Assembly: GCF_018687595.1 (NCBI RefSeq)
Contig: NZ_CP061298.1
Location: 992,001-1,056,000 of the forward strand
DNA: 64,000 nt
Reading direction: 5' to 3'
DNA from: Polynucleobacter paludilacus
GTDB taxonomy: Bacteria > Pseudomonadota > Gammaproteobacteria > Burkholderiales > Burkholderiaceae
A program made the translations under genes and the position numbers. How positions within the stretch are numbered: position 1 is the first letter of the stretch; every line of letters starts with the position of its first letter. Shown piece after piece: positions 28,784 through 38,588 of the stretch. Under the pieces are notes generated by a model. It was not told the DNA's origin and searched no databases. It saw only the letters and a list, made by a program, of their open reading frames with translations.

Positions 28784-30088
28784 GTGTCCAAAATTCAACT
28801 ATTCGTTAGCAAACTTCCCCCCAAGCTTCAGCCCATTGCCCAGAAATGCGTTGAGCAGTTGCAAAGACTTCAATCTCAGGTCGAGGAAAAACTGCGCCCC
28901 TACTGGGAAAAGTATTCGCCCCAAATAAAGCAACTGGATTACGCTCAAATCAAGGCCTTTGTTCTCAAGTACAAATGGCGCATCATTGGGGTTCTATTTG
29001 TGCTTTACGCTGGCTCGAAGATCGTCAATTATTTCTTCCCCGCTGCTGACAAAGTCGGCGGACCAGTCACTGTCACGACGGTCCTAGTGGAGCCCAAAGA
29101 CGTGCCCCTAGTCATTGAAGCCACCGGCACGATTGTTTCAAACAATATCGTTGATATTCGCCCCATGATCACCAATACGGTTGCGAAAATTTTGGTCAAA
29201 GATGGTCAAGAGGTGAAAGCAGGTGACTTGCTGTTTCAATTGGATGATCGCAATGACAAAGCCAATTACGACAAGCTCAAAGCACTGGCAGATGACGCTC
29301 AAAGCCAGTATTTACGAGCCAAGGAACTGGTTGCCAAAAACTTTATTTCTAAAGCAGGTTTAGAAACCTCGAACGCTAACGCCAAGTCCGCCCTTGCCGC
29401 TGCTAAAGCCGCTGAAGTCCAGCTGTCTTTTGATTACATCCGCTCACCGATTGATGGTCGTGCTGGTATTGTGAACGTCTTCCCTGGCTCCTTGGTACAA
29501 GCAGGTAATGTGGTTTCCACCGCCACGAATTCAACTGCTACTTCTAGCGTTGGCTCCATGGTCACCATTACCCAACTGAACCCCATCAATGTGCAGTTCA
29601 TCATCCCAGAAAAAGATATCCCCACGGTCTTAGAAAATCAGCTTGATGGAGACGCGCTCACTGTAAAAGTCACAGTAGGCGATGCTAGCAAGCGCATTTA
29701 TGAGGGCAAGGTATTGGTGGTAGATAACCAAGTGGATCCATCAATTGGTGCCGTGCGGGTCAAGGCTCAGATCCCCAACGATGCAATGACCTTGCTCCCA
29801 GGCCAGTTTGCCCGCGTATTTTTAGAAGCCAGCACCCTCAAAGGGGCTCTGCAAGTTCCTTCTCAGGCCATCATTCTGAGTCCCAATGGCAAAACGGTTT
29901 ACATCGTAGATCAAAACGATAAAGCGGTTGCTAAGCCTGTCAAGGTTCTCTATGAATATCAAGGTCAAGCAGTGGTGGATGGTATTGCTGCGGGGGATCG
30001 GGTTGTCGTTGAAGGCAAACAAAATCTGCGTCCTGGTAGCAAGATTAGAGAATCTAAGCTTGCTATCCAACCAGTCAATCCTAGCTAA
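28784..30088 (+). CDS. RND efflux periplasmic adaptor (membrane fusion protein)
   Basis: A 434-residue HlyD/AcrA-type adaptor that links an RND pump to an outer-membrane channel. The usual adaptor features follow residue 100: VEATGTI, the lipoyl half-motifs VAKILVKDGQEVKAGDLLFQLDD and FDYIRSPIDGRAGIV, and the beta-barrel VKAQIPNDAMTLLPGQFARV. Unusually it has about 65 hydrophilic residues before the membrane anchor (WRIIGVLFVLYAGSKIV, about 66-82) instead of a short lead or lipoprotein signal. The start is GTG 28784 with weak GAG upstream. Confidence 0.88.
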   Translation: MSKIQLFVSKLPPKLQPIAQKCVEQLQRLQSQVEEKLRPYWEKYSPQIKQLDYAQIKAFVLKYKWRIIGVLFVLYAGSKIVNYFFPAADKVGGPVTVTTVLVEPKDVPLVIEATGTIVSNNIVDIRPMITNTVAKILVKDGQEVKAGDLLFQLDDRNDKANYDKLKALADDAQSQYLRAKELVAKNFISKAGLETSNANAKSALAAAKAAEVQLSFDYIRSPIDGRAGIVNVFPGSLVQAGNVVSTATNSTATSSVGSMVTITQLNPINVQFIIPEKDIPTVLENQLDGDALTVKVTVGDASKRIYEGKVLVVDNQVDPSIGAVRVKAQIPNDAMTLLPGQFARVFLEASTLKGALQVPSQAIILSPNGKTVYIVDQNDKAVAKPVKVLYEYQGQAVVDGIAAGDRVVVEGKQNLRPGSKIRESKLAIQPVNPS

Positions 30089-30099
30089 ATAGAGGTCAC

Positions 30100-33000
30100 A
30101 TGACGTTATCCGAATTATGTATTCGGCGTCCCGTAATGACGGTACTGCTCTCAGTATCGACCGTCATCGCCGGTGCTGTTGCCTATCTCCATATTCCTGT
30201 TGCTGCGCTTCCTAGCTTTAACTCTCCCGTTATCTCGGTTAGCGCATCTCTACCAGGCGCATCACCAGAGAATATGGCAGCCTCGGTTGCCCTGCCCTTA
30301 GAAAAAGAGTTCTCAACGATTGATGGCATTACGGTGATTAGCTCAAGCAACTTTCTGGGCACAACCAGCATCACTCTCGAATTTAATAACGATCGAGATA
30401 TCGACAAAGCCGCAGTAGACGTTCAAGCTGCGCTCTTGAGAGCTCAAAAGCGTCTGCCGATTGAGATGACATCTCCACCGTCTTATCGAAAAATTAATCC
30501 TGCTGACACACCCGTTCTGGTGGTGCGGATGAGCTCACCCTCCATGAATCTCTCTGACCTCAACGACTACGCAGAGAATTTACTATCACCCAATCTTTCT
30601 ACTATCAGCGGTGTTGCACAGGTCATTGTGTATGGCGCCAAACGTTATGCCGTTCGCATCCGCGTCCATCCAGATGCATTAGCGAACCGCAACCTGACGA
30701 TGGATGACGTGGCTACTGCTGTGAATAAAGCCAATACCAATAGTCCGGTTGGCGTTCTAGACGGCCCTCGTCAGTCCATCACCATTTACGCCAACCCACA
30801 ACTGGTCAAGCCTGAAGAATTTGGCAACCTCATCATTAGCCAAAAAAATGGCTTGCCAATTTATCTGCGTGATATCGCAGAAGTCAGCCAGAGTTATGAG
30901 GACGTCAAGACCTGGGCAACCTCTGGCGGCGAACGCTCGATCGCGATTGCTGTATTACGTCAGCCAAATGCCAATACGGTCGATGTTGTCAATTCGATTA
31001 AAGCCCTGCTTCCTCAATTGCAAAAGCAGATGCCCAGCTCAATCAAATTAAGTCTTTTAAACGACCGCTCAATATCCATCTTGGAATCAATTCATGATGT
31101 GAACTTCACATTGGGTCTGACAGTCCTGCTAGTAGTGCTGGTGATTTTCCTGTTTCTAAAACATATCTCGGCGACCATCATCCCAACGGTTAGCATGCCG
31201 ATCTCTTTGATAGGCGCCTTCTTCCTGCTCTACTTTATGGGTTATAGCCTGGATAACATTTCACTACTAGGTATTACGCTAGCAGTAGGCTTGGTGGTCG
31301 ATGATGCGATCGTAGTACTTGAAAACATCATGCGCTATGTCGAAGAAGGCATGGATCCACTCAAGGCATCCCTCAAGGGCAGTAAAGAGGTGGGGTTCAC
31401 CATCATCTCGATCTCGATTTCATTGGTTGCTATTTTTATCCCCCTCTTCTTCATGGCGGGTCCAATTGGTTTGCTCTTTAGGGAGTTTGCTGTAATCGTA
31501 ACCCTGTCGATTTTGGTATCGGCCGTTGCTTCCCTGACGATCGTCCCCCTGATGTGTAGCCGCTTCCTGCCAAAACCGGGTGAGCACCCTAAAGAGTTTG
31601 AAATTAATAAAAAGTTTGATCGTATTTTTGATTGGATGCTCAAAACCTATATCCACTATCTCGACATGGCTCTTCGCAATCGCAAGAAGGTCCTGTGGGG
31701 GGCTATCTCTACTTTTGTGATCACGATTGTTTTATTCATCTATACACCTAAAGGCTTCTTCCCCGAGGAAGATATTGGGCAAATCTTTGCCACTACCGAG
31801 GCCTCAGAGGATATCTCCTTTACCGCAATGCTGGCACTCCAGGATCAGGCCGCTGCAATTGTGAATTCCGATCCCAATGTAGATAGCTCCATCTCTGTGA
31901 TTGGTGGTGGCGCTAGCTCTGGCACAAATACAGGCCGTATTTTTATTATTCTTAAACCAAAGGGTGATCGACAAAAAATGGCACAGGTCTTAGAGGGCTT
32001 GCGTGCCAAATTCAAAGAGCTGCCTGGCCTTCAGGTCTATATGCGCCCAACTCAAAACCTTCAGCTGGGAGGTAAAAGTAGTAAGAGCCGCTATCAATTT
32101 ACCTTGCAAAGCGTTGGCTTTGAAGGTGTCAATGACTGGGCTGAGAAGCTCATGCAAAAGATGAAAGCTGACCCCTTATTTCGTGATGTGACCAGCGACT
32201 CTCAACTGAAGGGCTTGGATATTCAGATTGAGATCAATCGAGAAAAGGCTGCTAATGCTGGTGTGACGATTGCTGATATTCGGACTGCGCTCTACTCTTC
32301 ATTTGGCGAGCGTCAAGTTTCGACTATCTATACACCTGTCAATACCTACTACGCCATCTTGGAAACAGCCGCTGAAGACCGTCAATACGAAACCGATTTG
32401 AATAAAGTCTATGTTCGTGGTCGCGCTACCGACAAATTGGTGCCACTATCGAGCGTTGCTAGCTTTGTGCGCAAAGTTGGACCCACTGCGGTTAACCATC
32501 AAGGCCAGATCCCTGCGGTCACACTCTCCTTTAACCTGGCGCCAGATGTTTTCTTGGGCGATGCCACTAAAAAGATTGAGTCTTACTGCCGCGAAATTGG
32601 TTTACCCCCTTCTATCATCACCAGTTACGGCGGCGATGCTGCAGTATTTAAGAGCAACCAATCGGGTCAAATTATTTTGATTCTGGCTGCCTTGGGTGTG
32701 ATTTACATCATCCTCGGTGTTCTATACGAGAGCTACATTCACCCCTTAACCATTTTGGCAGGATTACCCTCGGCAGCGATTGGTGCCATCCTAGCGCTGC
32801 GTCTCTTTGGCTTTGAGCTCACCGTGATCGCATCGATTGGCATCTTGCTCTTGATTGGTATTGTGAAGAAGAATGCGATTTTGATGATCGACTTTGCTCT
32901 GCAGGCGCAACGAGGTCAAGGTATGACTCCAGAAAAAGCGATTCGTGAAGCCTGTATCTTGCGCTTCCGCCCTATCATGATGACAACCTTTGCTGCCTTG

Positions 33001-33198
33001 ATGGGCGCCCTACCGATCGCTCTGGGTCTGGGTGCAGGCGCTGAACTTAGACAACCGCTAGGTATTACGGTTGCAGGCGGCTTGATCTTCTCTCAATTTG
33101 TGACCTTGATTATTACGCCCGTGATTTATCTCTACCTAGATAAATACGCAGGCAACGGGCCCATGGAAATTCCGGAATCTGTTTTAGAGGGAACCTAA
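30100..33198 (+). CDS. RND multidrug efflux permease (AcrB/MdtB-like)
   Basis: A 1032-residue inner-membrane proton-driven pump with the typical 12-helix, two-large-loop layout. The N-terminus LCIRRPVMTVLLSVSTVIAG, the TM4 proton-relay pair Asp401-Asp402 in GLVVDDAIVVLENI, and the second-half segment GIVKKNAILMIDFA are standard for the HAE1 family. Its substrate cannot be told from sequence; it resembles MdtB/MdtC and MexB-like pumps. AGAGG precedes the ATG, which lies 11 bp after the adaptor stop. No outer-membrane factor gene follows, so a TolC-like channel must be coded elsewhere. Confidence 0.94.
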   Translation: MTLSELCIRRPVMTVLLSVSTVIAGAVAYLHIPVAALPSFNSPVISVSASLPGASPENMAASVALPLEKEFSTIDGITVISSSNFLGTTSITLEFNNDRDIDKAAVDVQAALLRAQKRLPIEMTSPPSYRKINPADTPVLVVRMSSPSMNLSDLNDYAENLLSPNLSTISGVAQVIVYGAKRYAVRIRVHPDALANRNLTMDDVATAVNKANTNSPVGVLDGPRQSITIYANPQLVKPEEFGNLIISQKNGLPIYLRDIAEVSQSYEDVKTWATSGGERSIAIAVLRQPNANTVDVVNSIKALLPQLQKQMPSSIKLSLLNDRSISILESIHDVNFTLGLTVLLVVLVIFLFLKHISATIIPTVSMPISLIGAFFLLYFMGYSLDNISLLGITLAVGLVVDDAIVVLENIMRYVEEGMDPLKASLKGSKEVGFTIISISISLVAIFIPLFFMAGPIGLLFREFAVIVTLSILVSAVASLTIVPLMCSRFLPKPGEHPKEFEINKKFDRIFDWMLKTYIHYLDMALRNRKKVLWGAISTFVITIVLFIYTPKGFFPEEDIGQIFATTEASEDISFTAMLALQDQAAAIVNSDPNVDSSISVIGGGASSGTNTGRIFIILKPKGDRQKMAQVLEGLRAKFKELPGLQVYMRPTQNLQLGGKSSKSRYQFTLQSVGFEGVNDWAEKLMQKMKADPLFRDVTSDSQLKGLDIQIEINREKAANAGVTIADIRTALYSSFGERQVSTIYTPVNTYYAILETAAEDRQYETDLNKVYVRGRATDKLVPLSSVASFVRKVGPTAVNHQGQIPAVTLSFNLAPDVFLGDATKKIESYCREIGLPPSIITSYGGDAAVFKSNQSGQIILILAALGVIYIILGVLYESYIHPLTILAGLPSAAIGAILALRLFGFELTVIASIGILLLIGIVKKNAILMIDFALQAQRGQGMTPEKAIREACILRFRPIMMTTFAALMGALPIALGLGAGAELRQPLGITVAGGLIFSQFVTLIITPVIYLYLDKYAGNGPMEIPESVLEGT

Positions 33199-33199
33199 T

Positions 33200-33895
33200 A
33201 TGCGTCAAGTTATTCTCGATACTGAAACAACGGGATTAAACCCTGCCACCGGTGATCGCATTATTGAAATCGGCTGCGTTGAAATGATTGGTCGACGTTT
33301 AACGGATCGGACCTTTCATTACTACATTAATCCAGAGCGGGATATCGATGCAGGCGCTTTTGCAGTCCATGGTCTTTCAAGAGAGTTTCTCTCTGACAAG
33401 CCAGTCTTTGGCAATATCGTTGATCAATTGATTGAGTTTGTTGATGGCGCTGAGATCGTGATTCATAACGCTGCCTTCGACTTGGGTTTCTTGGATAATG
33501 AATTCGCCCTACTCAAAAGACCAGCATTTAGATCTTTAGCCGCCAAGATCACTGACACCCTGCTCGATGCGCGGCAGATGTTTCCGGGTAAACGAAATTC
33601 TCTAGATGCCCTTTGTGAGCGTTTTTCTATCAGCAATGAGCACCGCACTCTACACGGTGCTTTATTGGATGCGCAATTACTTGCCGAGGTCTATTTAGCG
33701 ATGACTCGGGGTCAAGAGGACCTCACCATTGATCTGATTGACTACACAGTCAATCACGATGATGCTGGCCTACCCAAGGCCTTACCTACCAATCTCAAAC
33801 TCATGGCTGCCAGTGCAGATGAATGCAAACAGCATGAGCAAATTTTGGCAGACATCGCCAAGGCTAGCAAAAAAGACCCCGTCTGGAGTGCTTAA
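33200..33895 (+). CDS. dnaQ: DNA polymerase III epsilon subunit (proofreading exonuclease)
   Basis: A 231-residue 3'-5' exonuclease subunit of the replicative polymerase. Exo I is LDTETTGLNP (Asp7, Glu9), Exo II HNAAFDLGFLDNE, and Exo III-epsilon HRTLHGALLDAQLLAEVY. The C-terminal tail that binds the alpha subunit is short. It begins one base after the RND permease stop, so its expression may depend on the efflux transcript. Its stop codon overlaps that of the convergent tartrate dehydrogenase gene by four bases (TTAA). Confidence 0.95.
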   Translation: MRQVILDTETTGLNPATGDRIIEIGCVEMIGRRLTDRTFHYYINPERDIDAGAFAVHGLSREFLSDKPVFGNIVDQLIEFVDGAEIVIHNAAFDLGFLDNEFALLKRPAFRSLAAKITDTLLDARQMFPGKRNSLDALCERFSISNEHRTLHGALLDAQLLAEVYLAMTRGQEDLTIDLIDYTVNHDDAGLPKALPTNLKLMAASADECKQHEQILADIAKASKKDPVWSA

Positions 33896-34983
33896 ATCGC
33901 TGCGGCGATTGCCTTACCAAGATCATCGGTCTTCGCAGTGCCACCCAAGTCTGGAGTCAAAGGTGAGTTCTTGGGTCCACCCGCAAGCACCTTCTCAATC
34001 GCAGTAAAGATTGCTTTGCCAGCCTCAGGATATCCGAGATGATCCAACATCATGGAGCCACTCCAAATTTGCCCAATCGGGTTAGCAATCATCTTGCCGT
34101 AGATATCGGGTGCTGAACCATGCACAGGCTCAAACAAAGATGGGAATTTCCCTTCGGGATTAATACTGCCCGATGGCGCAACGGCAATCGTGCCGGTACA
34201 AGCTGGGCCTAAATCAGACAAGATGTCGCCGAAGAGATTGCTAGCAACGACAACGTCAAAACGGTCAGGGTTCATAACAAACTGTGCCGTCAAAATATCG
34301 ATGTGGTACTTGTCGGTTTTAACATCAGCAAATTGTTTTGCCATGGCTTCAACCCGTTCATCCCAATACGGCATGGTGATGGCAATGCCATTGGATTTGG
34401 TAGCTGAAGTTAAATGCTTTTTTGGACGACTCTGCGCCAGATCATATGCGTACTTCAAAATACGATCTACACCATAACGGGTAAATACAGATTCTTGCAC
34501 TACAAATTCACGATCGGTATCGGGGAACATCTTGCCGCCGACGCTCGAATACTCACCTTCCGTGTTTTCACGTACGACGAAGAAATCAATATCGCCAGGC
34601 TTACGATTCGCCAAGGGGCAAGGTACACCAGGTAAAAGACGCACAGGACGTAAGTTAACGTATTGGTCAAAGCCCCTACGAAACTGGATCAAACTTCCCC
34701 ACAGCGATACGTGGTCAGGAATGATATTGGGCATTCCGACTGCACCAAAGAAAATGGCATCGTATTGCATTAAGGTTTCAAACCAATTGTCAGGCATCAT
34801 CTTGCCGTGCTTTTGGTAATAGTCACAGCTAGCAAAATCAAAATGGTCGAATTGCATGCCAATGCCGAATTTCTGGTTAGCCACCTCTAAGGCACGAACG
34901 CCTTCTGGCATCACTTCTTTACCAATACCGTCACCGGCAATCACAGCGATTTTAGGGTTCTTGAAGATCTTTTTTGCGTTCAT
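33892..34983 (-). CDS. Tartrate dehydrogenase / D-malate dehydrogenase
   Basis: A 363-residue NAD-dependent beta-decarboxylating dehydrogenase of the isopropylmalate/isocitrate family. Motifs include IAVIAGDGIGKEVMPEG at the N-terminus, VNLRPVRLLPGVPCPL, VVRENTEGEYSSVGG and VHGSAPDIYGK near the C-terminus. The combination LWGSLIQFRRGFDQYVNLRP fits the tartrate dehydrogenase/D-malate group rather than LeuB. Substrate choice between tartrate, D-malate and related acids cannot be settled by reading. It appears monocistronic, 51 bp after the SprT-like gene. Confidence 0.88.
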   Translation of the reverse strand: MNAKKIFKNPKIAVIAGDGIGKEVMPEGVRALEVANQKFGIGMQFDHFDFASCDYYQKHGKMMPDNWFETLMQYDAIFFGAVGMPNIIPDHVSLWGSLIQFRRGFDQYVNLRPVRLLPGVPCPLANRKPGDIDFFVVRENTEGEYSSVGGKMFPDTDREFVVQESVFTRYGVDRILKYAYDLAQSRPKKHLTSATKSNGIAITMPYWDERVEAMAKQFADVKTDKYHIDILTAQFVMNPDRFDVVVASNLFGDILSDLGPACTGTIAVAPSGSINPEGKFPSLFEPVHGSAPDIYGKMIANPIGQIWSGSMMLDHLGYPEAGKAIFTAIEKVLAGGPKNSPLTPDLGGTAKTDDLGKAIAAAI

Positions 34984-35034
34984 CAGTTTTGTCTATTAGT
35001 TAGTTATGTTGATTTATTTTACTAGCGAAAAAGT

Positions 35035-35709
35035 TTAGCTAATCGCCCGGCGAATATCATCACTGCTGGTCTTGCTACCCCGCTCTACGCTCTCAGTATC
35101 GTGCTCGCTTGTATTTTCAATGGTTTCTGGCACAGCCTCTTGCATCCGAATATTATCCCTTGGACAGATCGGCGCACCATAGCTAGCCCAGCGCTTGAGT
35201 AAAGTGACTTCATAGCCACACTGGCTGCACTTTGCCTTACTGCGACTGGCGTTGCTTGGACGAGGGGGCGGAAACACAATCGCCTGATGAGGATAAGGGC
35301 CTAATTCTTGGCTAATCATGGAGAGCTTGACCATCAATTCCTCAGTCGCATGCGCCATTCGAGCAGGACCCTCTAGCCCTACAGTTTGAGCAATACCTTT
35401 GAAGTCCTCTCCATGACCACTAAAACAGTCATCGACTGCGTGGCATAACTCATGTACCAAGGTATCCAACAATTGCACTGGATCATCTAATTTAGGTGAG
35501 ATGAAAATCTCATTGACGCCACCACCCGATCGCTCGCGAGGCCAGCACTGGCCCAGGGTTGTGCGAGGACTACTCGATGCCGGAAAACCACAAGAGACTC
35601 TCACAGGTGGAATTGCATAACCCGCTTTAGAGAATACCGGCTCTAAATGTCTTACTGCATCTTGGAGCCAGGATTCGCGAACCGCATGCTGCTTTACTTC
35701 TGATGTCAT
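35035..35709 (-). CDS. SprT-like zinc metallopeptidase domain protein
   Basis: A 224-residue cytoplasmic protein with the zinc motif HELCH (86-90) and a further His99, as in SprT/Spartan-type domains. Unlike most, it has a C-terminal zinc ribbon (CSQCGYE, and ICPRD about 20 residues later) and an acidic Ser/Thr/Glu tail. Family members are sometimes named after a transcription-elongation link, but a DNA-protein crosslink protease role is equally possible; neither can be shown here. Start ATG 35709 was preferred, two bases after the upstream gene's stop, with AGGG ten bases upstream. Confidence 0.78.
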   Translation of the reverse strand: MTSEVKQHAVRESWLQDAVRHLEPVFSKAGYAIPPVRVSCGFPASSSPRTTLGQCWPRERSGGGVNEIFISPKLDDPVQLLDTLVHELCHAVDDCFSGHGEDFKGIAQTVGLEGPARMAHATEELMVKLSMISQELGPYPHQAIVFPPPRPSNASRSKAKCSQCGYEVTLLKRWASYGAPICPRDNIRMQEAVPETIENTSEHDTESVERGSKTSSDDIRRAIS

Positions 35710-35711
35710 GT

Positions 35712-36833
35712 TTAGCGCTGCCCTACTTTGACGCCACCAAAGATAGCTTGGGCTTCGCGTGGCAGGCAACGCCAATAGCGCTCGTTAGCAACTACGGTGT
35801 CACCGAGCGCTGCAGCAGCCTCCCAACCCCAACGTGGCTTGTAGAGAAATGCTCTAGCCAAAGCAATGAGATCTGCATCACCATCCTGGAGAATTTCTTC
35901 TGCTTGATGTGGGTCGGTAATTAAACCAACTGCCATCGTTGGCAGACCAGATTTCTCTTTAACAATCTTTGAAAACGGTATTTGATACTTGGGTCCAATC
36001 GCAATCTTTTGCAATGGCGAAATTCCTCCGGAAGAGATGTGAACGTAGTCGCAACCAATCGCTTTGAGTTGCACCGCAAATTCTGCAGTCTCTTCTGGTG
36101 TCCAACCACCCTCGACCCAATCATGCGCAGAGATCCGAATGCCTAATACACCTGAGTAGGCAGCTCTGACTGCTTTGAATAGCTCCAAAGGAAAACGAAT
36201 GCGATTCTCAAACGAGCCGCCGTATTCATCTGTACGTTGATTGGAGATAGGCGATAAAAATTGATGCAGTAAATAACCATGTGCACCATGTAGTTCCACG
36301 CCTTCAACCCCAATGCGTACTGCTCGATTAGCGGCAGTTACAAATGATGCAATCATCTTGTTGAGCTCGTCCTTAGAAAGCTCATGGGGCAAACGCTCGC
36401 CCTCAAGCTGAGGAATGGCTGATGGTGCTTCGGTTTCCCAGCCGCCCTGATTTACTGCTAAGAGTTGACCGCCATCCCATGGTGTTGCACTAGAGGCCTT
36501 GCGACCAGCGTGCGCTAGCTGGATAAATACTGGAGTAGCAGGAGCCAACTTACGGGCGCGACTCAGTTTGTCTTTTAAAGCTGCTTCCGTACGGTCATCC
36601 CATAAACCTAAACAGGCTGGTGTAATGCGCCCCTCAGGAGTGACTCCAGTAGCCTCAATAATGAATAGACCTGCGCCGCTATTTAAGAGGTTGCCCCAAT
36701 GCATTAAATGCCAGTCTGTTGCCTCACCATTCACTGCAGAGTACTGGCACATGGGTGCAACGACGATGCGATTGGCGAGGCTTACAGGGCCTTTTGGTGA
36801 GGGTAAGGAATAACTAGAAAAAAGCAGGCTCAT
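35712..36833 (-). CDS. Old-yellow-enzyme type NADH:flavin oxidoreductase
   Basis: A 373-residue FMN-dependent ene-reductase of the YqjM/xenobiotic-reductase class. It has ANRIVVAPMCQYSA near the N-terminus (Cys characteristic of the YqjM class), QLAHAGRKA, the substrate pair in ELHGAHGYLLHQFLSP, and NQRTDEYGGSFENR. It reduces activated C=C bonds with NAD(P)H in the cytoplasm; the physiological substrate is unknown. The ATG has AGG five bases upstream. It is followed at two bases by the SprT-like gene and is divergent from mmsA. Confidence 0.9.
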   Translation of the reverse strand: MSLLFSSYSLPSPKGPVSLANRIVVAPMCQYSAVNGEATDWHLMHWGNLLNSGAGLFIIEATGVTPEGRITPACLGLWDDRTEAALKDKLSRARKLAPATPVFIQLAHAGRKASSATPWDGGQLLAVNQGGWETEAPSAIPQLEGERLPHELSKDELNKMIASFVTAANRAVRIGVEGVELHGAHGYLLHQFLSPISNQRTDEYGGSFENRIRFPLELFKAVRAAYSGVLGIRISAHDWVEGGWTPEETAEFAVQLKAIGCDYVHISSGGISPLQKIAIGPKYQIPFSKIVKEKSGLPTMAVGLITDPHQAEEILQDGDADLIALARAFLYKPRWGWEAAAALGDTVVANERYWRCLPREAQAIFGGVKVGQR

Positions 36834-36922
36834 AGGGACCTTTTAGGGCAAAAATGCGGTTATCAGACTAAAAACAGCGAAAGCGATAGAATACCTAAAA
36901 CAAGAATAGGAGACCCTCTTTC

Positions 36923-36991
36923 GTGGCCCTCACGATCCTGGAAACCTTCTTTTTGCCGACAAACCTGAGGATCACAAAATACACATTATGA
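36923..36991 (+). CDS. Possible 22-codon upstream ORF coupled to mmsA
   Basis: GTG at 36923 has a strong AGGAGA (36908-36913) nine bases upstream. The frame runs 22 codons and its TGA overlaps the mmsA start as ATGA. The product, beginning [10 protein letters not shown], has no recognised features. The mmsA ATG has no Shine-Dalgarno at normal distance, so translation could be coupled through this ORF. A TAGAAT at 36887-36892 may be the -10 box. Chance cannot be excluded. Confidence 0.35.
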   Translation: MALTILETFFLPTNLRITKYTL

Positions 36992-38511
36992 AGAATGCAC
37001 CCCAAGCCTTTGAATCTAAAGAAGATGTTGGACACTTCCTTGGTGGCACAGTAGTTACCCCTCAAGATAGTCGCTTTGCCGACGTCTACAACCCCTCTAC
37101 CGGCTCAGTAGCCCGTCGGGTTGCCTTGGCCAGCCGCAAGGACGTAGATCAGGCTGTAGCCGTTGCAGAAACCGCATTTCAGACCTGGAGCCAGACCTCG
37201 CCATTGCGCCGGGCTCGCATCATGTTTAAGTATCTCGAGCTCCTCAATGCTCACCGTGATGAGTTAGCCGCCATGATTACTGCCGAGCATGGGAAAGTGT
37301 TTACCGATGCCCAAGGTGAAGTAACCCGCGGTATTGAAATCGTAGAATTTGCTACAGGCATTCCTGAGCTGCTCAAGGGTGATTACACCGAACAAGTTTC
37401 GACTGGGATTGATAACTGGGTGATGCGCCAACCTTTGGGTGTTGTAGCCGGCATTACGCCTTTTAACTTCCCCGTCATGGTTCCCATGTGGATGTTCCCA
37501 GTCGCAATCGCCTGTGGCAACACCTTTATCCTCAAGCCCAGCCCAACTGACCCTTCCCCTGCCTTATTAATGGCTAAGCTCCTCAAAGAAGCGGGTTTGC
37601 CTGATGGGGTATTTAATGTGGTGCAAGGCGACAAAGAAGCCGTTGATGCTTTGATTGAGAACCCAGACGTTAAGGCAGTCAGCTTCGTCGGTTCAACCCC
37701 GATTGCTAATTACATTTACGAGCGCTGTGCACATTTTGGCAAACGCTCACAAGCATTGGGTGGCGCCAAGAATCACATGGTGATCATGCCAGATGCCGAC
37801 ATGGATAAAGCAATTGACGCTCTCATTGGCGCGGCCTATGGCTCTGCTGGTGAACGCTGCATGGCGATCTCAGTAGCAGTCTTAGTTGGTACTGCTGCTG
37901 ACAAGATCATGCCTAAACTGATTGAGCGTACCAAGACCCTGAAGGTTAAGAATGGCATGGAGCTTGACGCTGAAATGGGTCCAATCGTTACTAAAGTAGC
38001 GCTCGATAGAATTACTGGTTACATCGAGAGTGGCGTTGCCTCTGGCGCTAAATTATTGGTGGATGGTCGCGGTCTCAAAGTCCCAGGCCATGAGAATGGC
38101 TTCTTCATCGGCGGCACTTTATTTGATAACGTGACGCCCGATATGAAGATTTATCTCGAGGAGATCTTTGGGCCAGTTCTCTCATGCTTGCGCGTAGCGA
38201 ACTTTACCGACGCCTTGAACCTAGTCAACTCCTGCGAATACGGCAACGGCGTAGCCTGCTTCACCAGTGACGGCAACATCGCTCGTGAGTTTGCACGCCG
38301 CGTTCAAGTCGGCATGGTAGGCATCAACGTACCTATTCCTGTGCCGATGGCATGGCATGGCTTTGGTGGTTGGAAAAAATCCCTCTTTGGGGATATGCAT
38401 GCCTACGGTAAAGAAGGTGTTCGCTTCTATACAAAGCAAAAGAGCGTGATGCAGCGCTGGCCTGAAAGTATCGACAAAGGTGCAGAGTTTGTGATGCCGA
38501 CTTCCAAATAA
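36988..38511 (+). CDS. mmsA: CoA-acylating methylmalonate-semialdehyde dehydrogenase
   Basis: A 507-residue aldehyde dehydrogenase that turns methylmalonate (or malonate) semialdehyde into propionyl-CoA or acetyl-CoA, in valine, inositol or beta-alanine breakdown. The MmsA type is recognised from [32 protein letters not shown] and the catalytic Cys291 in [11 protein letters not shown], where other aldehyde dehydrogenases usually read GQRC or GQIC. The C-terminal [20 protein letters not shown] is also typical. No mmsB follows; the gene ends in a strong terminator and is monocistronic. Confidence 0.94.
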   Translation: MKNAPQAFESKEDVGHFLGGTVVTPQDSRFADVYNPSTGSVARRVALASRKDVDQAVAVAETAFQTWSQTSPLRRARIMFKYLELLNAHRDELAAMITAEHGKVFTDAQGEVTRGIEIVEFATGIPELLKGDYTEQVSTGIDNWVMRQPLGVVAGITPFNFPVMVPMWMFPVAIACGNTFILKPSPTDPSPALLMAKLLKEAGLPDGVFNVVQGDKEAVDALIENPDVKAVSFVGSTPIANYIYERCAHFGKRSQALGGAKNHMVIMPDADMDKAIDALIGAAYGSAGERCMAISVAVLVGTAADKIMPKLIERTKTLKVKNGMELDAEMGPIVTKVALDRITGYIESGVASGAKLLVDGRGLKVPGHENGFFIGGTLFDNVTPDMKIYLEEIFGPVLSCLRVANFTDALNLVNSCEYGNGVACFTSDGNIAREFARRVQVGMVGINVPIPVPMAWHGFGGWKKSLFGDMHAYGKEGVRFYTKQKSVMQRWPESIDKGAEFVMPTSK

Positions 38512-38535
38512 GTCGGTGAATACGGCAGTAATCAG

Positions 38536-38564
38536 AATAGCGATCTTCGGATCGCTATTTTTTT
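38536..38564 (+). terminator. Terminator after mmsA
   Basis: AATAGCGATC-TTCG-GATCGCTATT (38536-38559), a perfect ten-pair stem with a stable UUCG-type loop, followed by a run of T ending at 38564. It lies 25 bp after the mmsA stop. Confidence 0.92.
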
Positions 38565-38588
38565 ATCCTCAATGAAGCAGCATGCAAT

